A stretch of DNA of 35,547 nucleotides, taken from Streptomyces griseoflavus. GTDB taxonomy: Bacteria; Actinomycetota; Actinomycetes; Streptomycetales; Streptomycetaceae. The stretch spans positions 1 through 35,547 of the forward strand of contig NZ_BMUC01000015.1 of the NCBI RefSeq assembly GCF_014649995.1. The letters are read 5' to 3'. Shown here piece by piece: positions 23,898-31,141 of the stretch. Position numbers and translations under genes: made by a program. How positions within the stretch are numbered: position 1 is the stretch's first letter; each line of letters starts with the position of its first letter. The notes under the pieces were generated by a model. The model made no database searches. It saw nothing but the letters and a program-made list of their open reading frames with translations, and was not told the DNA's origin.

Positions 23898-24773
23898 GTG
23901 AACGATGTCGGGCAGGACCTGGAACTGCGACTCGTGCGCTACTTCACCGTGGTGGCGGCGCACCAGCACTTCGGCCGGGCCGCCGCCGACCTGCACGTGG
24001 CCCAGCCGGCGCTGAGCCGTCAGATCCAACGGCTCGAGAAATATCTCGGCACACGGCTGCTGGACCGAACCTCCCAGGGCACCCGACTCACTCCGGCCGG
24101 CCAGACGTTCCTCCCCCGGGCCCAAGCCCTGCTGCAGGCCGCCCGCCAGGCCGAGCTGGCCGTGCGTGAACAAGCCCGGAGCGAACGAATCGCCATCGGC
24201 TACGTCGAAGACCTGGTGATCACTGCCGCCGTACGGGAACTGCGCCGTCGTTACCCCGACGCCGAGATCGCAACCCGGCATCTGAGCTGCCGCGACGTCG
24301 GGGCACTGTCCGACAAGCGCGTCGACGCCCTGATCGCGCGGGCCCCGCTGCCGCTTGTTGCCGACGACGTGTTCACCACCCCGTTGTACGAGGAGCCCCG
24401 GATGCTTGTGGTCCCGCGCGGCCATCCCTTGGCCGGCCGCGCGTCGGTGACCGCGGAAGAACTGGCCGTCGAAGAGGCGGCGCCGTGCGCGTTCGAGACC
24501 GCAGAATGGGCTTCCTACCGCATCCTCGGGGCCGGCGTGCCGCCGGTCGAGAGCTACGAGGACAAGCTCGAACTCGTCGCAAGTGGCAGGGCGATCGCCG
24601 TGCTACCGGTCGGCGATCGGCGTAGCTCACTGCGTTCTGACCTCGTCACCGTCCCGGTCGAGGGCGCTCCCCCCAGCCGGGTCGTCCTGGTCAGCCGCAA
24701 GAGCGACCCGAATCCAATGATCAGAAATCTTCGGCTGGCTGCCGGGGCCGTCCTGACCGCCCCGGCACACTGA
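23898..24773 (+). CDS. LysR-family transcriptional regulator
   Basis: The start chosen is GTG 23898 (NDVGQDLELRLVRYFTVVAA). The translation upstream of it does not resemble the family. The winged helix-turn-helix (about 10-68) contains HFGRAAADLHVAQPALSRQI and QRLEKYLGTRLLDRTSQGTR. A linker helix and a substrate-binding domain (about 93-290) follow, with IGYVEDLVITAAVRELRRRY, PRMLVVPRGHPLAGR and ASGRAIAVLPVGDR. No Shine-Dalgarno is visible, and a TATCCT lies at 23886-23891, seven bases before the GTG. The transcript may therefore be leaderless, which is common in actinomycetes. It probably regulates the divergent MDR oxidoreductase. It is intact. Confidence 0.88.
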   Translation: MNDVGQDLELRLVRYFTVVAAHQHFGRAAADLHVAQPALSRQIQRLEKYLGTRLLDRTSQGTRLTPAGQTFLPRAQALLQAARQAELAVREQARSERIAIGYVEDLVITAAVRELRRRYPDAEIATRHLSCRDVGALSDKRVDALIARAPLPLVADDVFTTPLYEEPRMLVVPRGHPLAGRASVTAEELAVEEAAPCAFETAEWASYRILGAGVPPVESYEDKLELVASGRAIAVLPVGDRRSSLRSDLVTVPVEGAPPSRVVLVSRKSDPNPMIRNLRLAAGAVLTAPAH

Positions 24774-24899
24774 CCGCGGGTCCAAGTCGGGCTATGAGTG
24801 CCATTCGTTGCCCGTGTCACCCTAGGTCAGCGGCGGACCGTCACGTGTCTCCACGGTGACCAGCGGCCGAGACGGCCGACGGTGACGGCCAGCGACCGG

Positions 24900-24938
<39 letters not shown>

Positions 24939-25050
24939 ATCGCAGGCAATCGCAGGGACGAAACGGCCCCGATCGCCTCAGCGAGCAGCGATCACCACTG
25001 ACGAATCGAAGTTGAAATTCTTCGAGCATGGATGGGCGGAGGGGGATGGC

Positions 25051-25587
25051 GTGGATGACGTGCCACTGCTCGAGATGAGGATTCCACGAGGAAAACTGCC
25101 CCGTCGGAGGCTGATGACGTTCCTCGGGCTCTGTGCCGGGTGTGGGGCGCTCTCGGTCCTGCTGAAGGTCACAGACACGCCCGGCAGCAGCGCGGCGCGT
25201 GCGTGCGCTGTGGCCTTCTTGCTCGTCTCTGCGGGGGCCGCGGCCGCGATACGGGGCGACAACCCCGCATTCACCACGGACGGTGTCCGTCTGAAAGCCT
25301 TTTTCTGGGACCGGGGGCAGGTGCTCGTGCCGTGGTCGGAGATCGAACGTATGTGGATCGCCCGGCCCAAGGGCACAGGCGGAGAGTACGCCTTCCTGTA
25401 CATACTGCCGCAGAATCCGGATCGCTACAGGCGCAGTGGAGACTTCCTCCGTGCCTCTCTCATGGCCCGGCTCGCAGCCGACCAGGGCAGCGCTTTGCAG
25501 ATCCACCTTCCGGTCGACGGTCTTTCCCAGGACCGCATCCGTGCCGCAGCCGAAGAGCTCAGTGCGGGGCACTGTCACGTTGACTGA
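25051..25587 (+). CDS. Membrane protein with two helices and a soluble C-terminal domain
   Basis: The start is GTG 25051, behind GGAGGGGG; the frame is also open from TTG 25012. About 178 residues: a basic lead (RGKLPRRRLM), a helix (TFLGLCAGCGALSVLLKV), a second helix (ACAVAFLLVSAGAAAAI), then a cytoplasmic beta-rich domain. That domain reads NPAFTTDGVRLKAFFWDRGQ, VLVPWSEIERMWIARPKGTG. This layout (two helices, then a PH-like strand pattern with W.eI) is seen in many actinobacterial membrane proteins of unknown role. There are no lesions. The AT-poor region ahead contains the ACCGAC repeat. Confidence 0.68.
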   Translation: MDDVPLLEMRIPRGKLPRRRLMTFLGLCAGCGALSVLLKVTDTPGSSAARACAVAFLLVSAGAAAAIRGDNPAFTTDGVRLKAFFWDRGQVLVPWSEIERMWIARPKGTGGEYAFLYILPQNPDRYRRSGDFLRASLMARLAADQGSALQIHLPVDGLSQDRIRAAAEELSAGHCHVD

Positions 25588-25690
25588 CACCGGCGCTGCT
25601 GTGACTCGCGCAACCTCTCGGCTTCATGCCAGCAGACCACCGGGGGTACACCGCCGCAGGGCAGTGCGATTCGGTGCCTATGCCACCCTG

Positions 25691-25903
25691 ATGTCAGCGG
25701 CGGACCGTCCCGCGCCCCTGGTGCGAGGCCGGACGCCGTTCGCCGTCGCCGACATCGTCCCGTTCTCCACCTTCGTCACCCTGACCCTGCTGGCCGTGGT
25801 CGTCAACCAGCTGCTGGCCCGCGAGCGGCGGCGGCTGAGGACCGCCCGCGAGGTCGCCGAGGCCGTCCAGCGCGCTGTGCTTCCCTCCCCAATGATCGGC
25901 TAA
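25691..25903 (+). pseudogene. PP2C (SpoIIE/RsbU-type) phosphatase, N-terminal fragment
   Basis: The segment MSAADRPAPLVRGRTPFAVA leads into a membrane helix (FSTFVTLTLLAVVVNQLLA). RERRRLRTAREVAEAVQRAV then LPSP follows. The last motif is the conserved entry into the PP2C-type phosphatase domain of Streptomyces regulators. The catalytic domain is absent: a stop follows three codons later at 25901-25903, where the opposite-strand DUF998 gene ends. A deletion junction lies near 25890. Confidence 0.6.
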
Positions 25904-26559
25904 TTCGACGGTCCGGTGGCCAGCCGGGCCGTTACTGCGGCCAGCCAGAGCAGGCCGAGCCCAGCACCGGCGGTGAAGGCCAGAACGGTCACTGCTGAGG
26001 TCGCAAATCCGGCGAGAATCGCCACCGGAACGAAGCGCGAGGCGATGGCCCAGCCGCGGTGGCCTCGGGCCGCGAGAGGTCGGGCCACCACCAGGAAGGC
26101 GCCGCACAGGGCGAGATAGCCGACCATCCCAGCTGCCATGTGCACCGTGCCGTGAGCGCTCAGCACGGTGGTGTCGGGAGCACCGGCCGGGAAGCCGGCC
26201 CCCGCGTCAGCGGGGAACACGGCGGCCGCCCAGAACGAGGCGCCGAACACCCCGAGCAGGACCGGTCCCCACGCTGAGCCCGGGTCACCGCCCAGCGCCC
26301 GCCTGAGCCCGGCCGCGCCGACGATCAGCAGGGTGCCGGTGAGCACGAAGTTCACCGTCTGGATCCACCCCGCCTCACCGAGGGCGAGCTGGCTGATCGC
26401 GTTCTGGGTGAAGTCGAAACCCTCCCGGCCGAACCCCTGGGCGAGCCCGGCAGCCATGAACAGCGGGCCCGCCACCATGCCACCGGCCAGGGCGCGCAGG
26501 GCCGCCGGCCGCGCAGGTGCGGCCGGCGTGGTGTGGGGCGTGGTGAGCGTGTGGGTCAT
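25900..26559 (-). CDS. DUF998 family integral membrane protein
   Basis: The ATG at 26559 follows AGGAAGG. The 219-residue protein has six predicted membrane helices. Signatures typical of DUF998 are FDFTQNAISQLALGEAGWIQ (the conserved N-IS.L..G..GW loop), TVNFVLTGTLLIVGAAGLR, FPADAGAGFPAG and a later SAHGTVHMAAGMVGYLALCG (His-containing helix). DUF998 proteins are uncharacterised multi-pass membrane proteins. The gene is intact. Its last codons overlap the stop of the truncated PP2C fragment on the other strand. It would have had its own promoter in the 26.6-kb gap. Confidence 0.82.
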   Translation of the reverse strand: MTHTLTTPHTTPAAPARPAALRALAGGMVAGPLFMAAGLAQGFGREGFDFTQNAISQLALGEAGWIQTVNFVLTGTLLIVGAAGLRRALGGDPGSAWGPVLLGVFGASFWAAAVFPADAGAGFPAGAPDTTVLSAHGTVHMAAGMVGYLALCGAFLVVARPLAARGHRGWAIASRFVPVAILAGFATSAVTVLAFTAGAGLGLLWLAAVTARLATGPSN

Positions 26560-27280
26560 GGCTGGCCTTCCTCGTCTCGTGGATGTCACTCATACGACCG
26601 AGGCCGGACGGCGAAGTCATCGCACTTGATCGTGTGACCTGCATCATGAATGTCCGAGGAGCGTGCGGTCTGTCGGCCAGAACCGTTCCGGATTCGATCG
26701 TCGCCGCGGCACCGAGCGCAAAGAATCCGGCTTCCGCGAGCGCGCGGACCGGTCGCGTTTCGGGACGGTTCGGTGGTCCAACCCGTTTGCCGGTGGATGG
26801 TCCCCGGATGCTTCCTGCAGCGGTGCGCGGCCAGATGGCCTGGTTTCCCGTCCGGAGGCTGCTGGAACGGGCCGACTTCCACCGCTTCACTGAGACCGCG
26901 CACCGACTCCAACCGAGGAGCACGACCCCTGCGGGATCACCGCGGCACTAGCCACGCCTCGTGGCTTCCGAGCCCGGGCACGTGCAGGCGCAACTGCCCC
27001 GGGAAGGGCAACACCACCGACAGTCGGCACGGGTCTCGGTCCGGATGGCGATCACACAAGCCCGGCACAGTGCATCACCGTCCGCTGGCAACCCCGCAGC
27101 CGCACCGCCACCGGGACGCCGCCCCACAGCGCCGAGGCCTTGCTCAACCCGCCGACCTCCTCGACATACCACCACAGCAGCTCACGCCCCTGCTGGAACA
27201 AGCCGCGCTCTCGACGTTCTGGCAGTGTGAGGGCGCAGCCGCAGGAGGGGCCCGGTCTGCGCAGCCCCGCCCGGGTGCAC
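26560..27280. other. Gene-poor stretch with possible coding scraps
   Basis: About 720 bases. I found no frame with both a ribosome-binding site and consistent codon bias. Two scraps look coding-like: minus strand around 26690-26770 (PVRALAEAGFFALGAAATIE) and plus strand around 27145-27230 (AQPADLLDIPPQQLTPLLEQ). Neither can be assigned. The region probably contains deletion debris plus the promoter of the DUF998 gene. Confidence 0.4.
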
Positions 27281-28117
27281 CTACGTCCGGGCCCAGAGGG
27301 CGGGGACGTTCGGCGGCTCCCAGCCGGCCATGGATGTGTGGGCTTGGAGGCAGCGGTAGGAGGAACCCTTGTGGGTCACCACGTTGCCGGCGGTGTAGCT
27401 CTTGCCGACCGCCCAGGTGCCGCTCGGCGGTTCGGTCGGGGTGGGGGAACCACCTCCCGGAACGCCGTCGACATTCAGCACGAAGTCGAAGGTGCCCTGC
27501 CTGCCGTTGCCCGCGCTGCGCACATTCATCAGGAGGACGGGATCGTAGATCATGTCCGTGGCGTTGCGGGGCTCGCCCGGAAAGTAGAGCTGGGTGGTCA
27601 GCACCGGCTTGCCGGGAGCTTGGGCCTTCACGTGGAGGTGCCGGGTGCGGCCCGGGTAGAGACCGGGCACGATCGTCGTGAGACTGAAGGCACCGGTGGA
27701 GTCGGTGAACTGGTGGCCGCGGAAGGCGAAACCGGTCATGTCGTACGCGCCGGCGTTGTCCGCCTGCCAGAAGTCCATGAGCACGCCGGACAGCGGTACG
27801 CAGTTGCGGCCGAAGACGTAACCACTCACCGTCAGAGGCGTGCCTGCCGTACCGCCCGTCACCAGGCTGGTTCGCAGGGGGGAGTTCGGTTTGAAGTACG
27901 GGCCCTCCATCTGGTCCGGCGTCAGGTCGTCGCCGTCCTCGCACGCCGGGGTCGGCGTAAGTGAATGGGTGATGGGGGTGCGCACCGCGTCACGGGCCAA
28001 GGCCATGCCACCGGTAGCGAGAAGCGGGACGGCTGCGCCGGCGGCCACGGTTGCGCGTAACAGGTTCTTGCGGCTGATGCCGCCCGGCTCGTGAGGAGGG
28101 GGGCTGGTGGGGGTCAT
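27281..28117 (-). CDS. Secreted intradiol ring-cleavage dioxygenase with C-terminal carbohydrate-binding module
   Basis: The ATG at 28117 opens a 278-residue protein. A Tat-like signal (ISRKNLLRATVAAGAAVPLL, about 14-33) leads to an intradiol dioxygenase domain (about 65-215). Its Fe(III) ligands appear as Tyr125 (NAGAYD), Tyr154 (GLYPGR), His160 and His162 (RHLHVK). A Pro-rich linker and a CBM5/12 chitin/cellulose-binding module (about 234-276: TWAVGKSYTAGNVVTHKG, SSYRCLQAHTS, WEPP..P.LW) follow. Fusions of this kind are known from biomass-degrading Streptomyces (SACTE_2871), where a secreted enzyme opens catechol rings from lignin while bound to polysaccharide. The signal has Arg-Lys instead of twin Arg. 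No lesions were seen and it appears monocistronic. Confidence 0.9.
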   Translation of the reverse strand: MTPTSPPPHEPGGISRKNLLRATVAAGAAVPLLATGGMALARDAVRTPITHSLTPTPACEDGDDLTPDQMEGPYFKPNSPLRTSLVTGGTAGTPLTVSGYVFGRNCVPLSGVLMDFWQADNAGAYDMTGFAFRGHQFTDSTGAFSLTTIVPGLYPGRTRHLHVKAQAPGKPVLTTQLYFPGEPRNATDMIYDPVLLMNVRSAGNGRQGTFDFVLNVDGVPGGGSPTPTEPPSGTWAVGKSYTAGNVVTHKGSSYRCLQAHTSMAGWEPPNVPALWART

Positions 28118-28721
28118 GGTGGATCCTCGTCCTTCTCGGTGGCAGTGGAGGGTTGGGCTGTGCATCACGCGTACGGAGCGTGTGGAACTGGCATGCGTGC
28201 CTACCGCTGCTGGGCCGACAGCGGGCTGGTGCTCCAGCCGGCGCTCCGTGGTGATGGCAGGTAACCGTAATGGCCGCCCAACAGTCGGGGGACCTCTTGT
28301 TCCGCCCTCTGCCCGGTGTTATGCGCATTCCGGCAGTGTGGGCCGACCGCATGCGCCGGTGCGTGGATGGTCCGTTCGGCACACAGGCTGAACGGCAGGG
28401 CGGAGACGCCGACCGCGCTGCATCCGGCGGCGTCGTCCGGACCGGTGGCGACGCCGTGAGGCTCAGAGGGCGGTTCGCGACGTGATGTCCATTTCCGGGT
28501 GACGCTGGTGTGGGGAAGCTGGCCGCGATGCTCGGCAGCTACTGCTTCCTGGTGAAGCTGCCGGTGTCGACCTCGGTGAGGATGTCGAGCTTGACCAGGC
28601 GTGGGGAGGGCATCGGCCAGGGACCGGGCGGCGTCCTCCTGGATCCCAAGTGCGGCAGGCAGCGGCTCGATGGTCGCGTCGTCACCGCTTCCGCTTCGCC
28701 AGGTGGGGGTTTTCGCGCTGG
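28118..28721. other. Gene-poor stretch upstream of the dioxygenase
   Basis: About 600 bases. It should contain the dioxygenase promoter. A possible decayed minus-strand gene lies at about 28540-28700, where two frames give DDATIEPLPAALGIQEDAAR, SLADAL and then LVKLDILTEVDTGSFTRKQ before a TAG. The family was not recognised. No RNA gene or clear operator was seen. Confidence 0.4.
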
Positions 28722-29295
28722 TCAGGCGGGGGCCATGACGTGGGTCATGGCCCCGTAGAGGCGGGTGGCGGAGGAGGCCGGGCGGTGCTCGTAGTCGCGG
28801 ACCAGGCGCCGGTGCAGTATCAAGATCCCGTAGGTCTGCTCAACCCCTCCACGGCTGCGGCACGAATCCGATGTCCTGCGGGTTACGTCGGACGATCTCC
28901 ACGTCGATCCCGTGTGTGGTGCTGTGGGTGGCCACAGGGGTCTTGACGCCCTGGTCGAGCAGGGCCTTCTCAACGGTGCCCGCGGTGTGCTCGGCGACCT
29001 GGTCGAGCAGGGCGATGCCGGCCGTGTTGTCATGCGCGTCGCGGCGAGGACGATGCCCGCGATGACCAGGCCGAGCACGTCTACGGCCAGTCCACGCTTG
29101 CGGCCCGGGACCCGCTTTCCGGGGTCGCGTCCGGTCGTCGGGGCGGGGACCCTGGCAGCCACACGGACACTCTGCGTGTCCGTGTGGCTGCCAGGGTCGG
29201 GTCCTCCAATCGGCGGGGCCCGCTCACGGACCTGTCAGCGCAGGAGTTCGTGGATGACCTGGTCGGTCCCGTCGTCCCGCCAGGCCGCGAAGCTT
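28722..29295 (-). pseudogene. IS5-family transposase remnant
   Basis: In minus-strand order: FAAWRDDGTDQVIHELLR, an in-frame TGA (29235-29237), QVRERA, DTQSVRVAARVPA, GRKRGLAVDVLGLVIAGIVL, then VEQTYGILILHRRLVRDYEH. Between about 28850 and 29020 the sense continues one frame over (HDNTAGIALLDQVAEHTAGT, HGIDVEIVRRNPQDIGFVPQ), so two compensating indels are present. The catalytic DTQSV Asp and the RVEQ Glu of this DDE family are recognisable. The N-terminus is missing. A perfect palindrome has replaced the coding sequence before DTQSV. Confidence 0.78.
29148..29198. repeat. Perfect hairpin with 23-bp arms inside the IS5 remnant
   Basis: The left arm at 29148-29170 (GACCCTGGCAGCC... to ...CGGACAC) and the right arm at 29176-29198 are perfect reverse complements, with a 5-base loop TCTGC. 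It spans the catalytic DTQSVRVAA codons of the transposase. The left arm encodes GSHT where the family has a hydrophobic strand before the Asp, so that arm looks copied from the other. Confidence 0.92.
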
Positions 29296-29423
29296 CGACC
29301 GCGAAGTGGCGCTGCTGCCGGTGGACCCGGACGACACCAAGAAGGGCACGCGGCCCGCGCTCCCGACTATGCGACTCCTGTCGAAGGAATCATGGGGTGT
29401 CTTCTACGGGTGTGCGCCCCTGG

Positions 29424-30680
29424 TCACCCGCGCTTCCGGTCTCCGCACACCGCCCGGTCCAGCAGGCGGACCGCGGCCTCCGCCTGCTCGAGGAAGCGCT
29501 TCTCGTCCCCGAAGCGCGTGGTGAAGACAGCGGCCGCGGCCGACACCCGGCCGTCGGGCGTGACGGCGGTCTCGGATGCGGTGCCGAAGGACGTGCCGCC
29601 GTGGTACCAGATCCCGCCCCCGCAGCCCTCGGCCGGGCGCCAGGCGAGGCCGAGCCCGTAGCGGGCCCTGCCGTCGGTGGCGTAGCCGGGCGCCGGAACG
29701 GTGGTGCGCATCTGCTCCAGCTGCTCCGGCGGCAGCAGCCGGCCGCCCATCAGGGCGCGCAGGAAGGTGTTCATGTCGCGGGTGGTGCTGATGATGCCGC
29801 CGTCCGCGCCGCCGCCCACGGCCAGCGTGGTGTCGGTGAGGTCGTCCCGGCCGGGGAACTGCGTGTACCCGGCGGCCGTCGGCATCGGCACGTACGGCGA
29901 GGTGTCCGGTATCAGCGTGCGGCGCAGCCCGAGCGGCTCGATGATCCGGTCGTGCACCTCCTGCGCCCAGGGATTGCCCGTGGCCTTCTCGATGACCATC
30001 CCGAGCAGCACGTAGTTGGTGTTGGAGTACGCCCACTGCGTCTCGGCGCCCGGATCGTCCGCGTCCGGCAGCCAGCCGGGGGCGCGCCCCATCGCCACGG
30101 CGACCTGCTCCTCGGGGGTCTGGGAGCGGAACCGCTGTGCGTGGAAGCGCTCGGGCGTCAGCTCCGCCGGGTCCTCGAAGGCGATGTCCGTGTAATTGGC
30201 CAGGCCGCTGGTGTGCTGGAGCAGGTTGCGCAGGGTGATGCGGCTGCCGTCGTTGCCGTTGCCGGCGACCACCCCGGGCAGCCACTCCTCGACGGTATCG
30301 TCCAGGCTCAGCGTGCCCTCGCCGACGAGTTGGAGCGCGGCCACGGCCGTGAAGGTCTTGGTGTCGCTGCCGATGCGGTAGTAGGCGTCGAAGGGCACCC
30401 GGCCCCCGTCCTTCAGGCTCGCGGTGCCGGACCGGGCCTGCGTCTCACGCCCGGCCGCGTCCCGGGCGAGCACCGTCAGCCCGGTGGCTCCCGTGTCCCG
30501 TACCGCGTCCGCGTCCCGCTGCAGCCGCGACCGCGCGTCCCCGCCGCCGGCGCCCATGGCCTCGGCCGTGGCGCCCGGCCCGAGAAGCGATGCGGTTCCG
30601 ATTGCGGCGAACCCGGCCACGGCCAGCCCCGCACGCCACCGTCCGGACCGGCCCCACCGCGCACTCTTTGTGATCTCCAT
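29424..30680 (-). CDS. Secreted serine hydrolase, beta-lactamase class C / DD-carboxypeptidase family
   Basis: The ATG at 30680 opens a 418-residue precursor. A basic N-region (RWGRSGRWR) and a hydrophobic helix (AGLAVAGFAAIGTASLLG) make a signal peptide with an Ala-rich end near residue 40. The penicillin-recognising fold motifs are present in order: SDTK (105-108, nucleophile Ser105 and Lys108), YSN (218-220) and HGG (360-362) in place of KTG. This set fits R61-type D-alanyl-D-alanine carboxypeptidases and related esterases acting outside the cell. HGG is also seen in esterase-like members, so the exact substrate is open. It appears intact. The region upstream contains no partner gene, only an IS110 scrap. 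Confidence 0.88.
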   Translation of the reverse strand: MEITKSARWGRSGRWRAGLAVAGFAAIGTASLLGPGATAEAMGAGGGDARSRLQRDADAVRDTGATGLTVLARDAAGRETQARSGTASLKDGGRVPFDAYYRIGSDTKTFTAVAALQLVGEGTLSLDDTVEEWLPGVVAGNGNDGSRITLRNLLQHTSGLANYTDIAFEDPAELTPERFHAQRFRSQTPEEQVAVAMGRAPGWLPDADDPGAETQWAYSNTNYVLLGMVIEKATGNPWAQEVHDRIIEPLGLRRTLIPDTSPYVPMPTAAGYTQFPGRDDLTDTTLAVGGGADGGIISTTRDMNTFLRALMGGRLLPPEQLEQMRTTVPAPGYATDGRARYGLGLAWRPAEGCGGGIWYHGGTSFGTASETAVTPDGRVSAAAAVFTTRFGDEKRFLEQAEAAVRLLDRAVCGDRKRG

Positions 30681-30819
30681 GGCCGGAACGCTACGGAGGG
30701 CCGGCGCCGTGGACCATCCGGCTGGCTGCCCGGGCGGGGGTGGTGCTAGCCCCCTACCACCCGGCGGCCACCACCCTCCTTGCCGCACCCCCTGCTGATG
30801 GTGCGGCCCGGGACGTGGG

Positions 30820-31000
30820 GTGCCCGGTCGCCCATCTGTCCGGGCTGACGATGCGGCGGATCGCTGATCTCTATTGGGGCGAGGCCAGGACCGATACTCG
30901 CGACGCGTTCGTCATCGCGGATGCCGCCCGTGTCATGCCGCACATGCTCCGATCGGTCGATCTTGAGGAAGAGACCATCGCCGAGCTGACTTCATGGTCG
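30820..31000 (+). pseudogene. IS110-family transposase fragment
   Basis: The sequence LTMRRIADLYWGEARTDTRD followed by AFVIADAARVMPHMLRSVDL and EEETIAELTS matches the conserved RuvC-like segment of IS110-type (DEDD) transposases: G(E)AKTD.rDA.iIAD.AR. Only about 60 codons remain, without start or C-terminal serine domain. The flanks (30681-30820 and 31000-31141) contain nothing recognisable. Confidence 0.7.
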
Positions 31001-31141
31001 GCCCAGCCCGGCCTTGCCCGGCCACAGCCCCGGACACCCTGCGAAGGTCCGGGGAGGTCGGCCGAACACAGCCGGGCACATCAGCCCTTACCCGTCGTCA
31101 GCGGCCGACGCGTCCCACCCCGCGGTGTCGTTGATCGGCGC

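Noticed and set aside
27144-27944. Second minus-strand frame over the dioxygenase
   Set aside because: Different phase of the same strand, Arg/His-rich, and conflicting with the clear intradiol/CBM product.
29148-29198. Reading the 23-bp hairpin as a terminator for the flanking genes
   Set aside because: No U-run follows on either strand and it lies inside a former transposase frame whose family sequence explains one arm; templated repair is the better explanation.
29184-30749. 521-residue plus-strand frame opposite the serine hydrolase
   Set aside because: Shadow of the SDTK/YSN/HGG-bearing minus-strand gene; Arg/Gly/Ala-rich, with no start signal.
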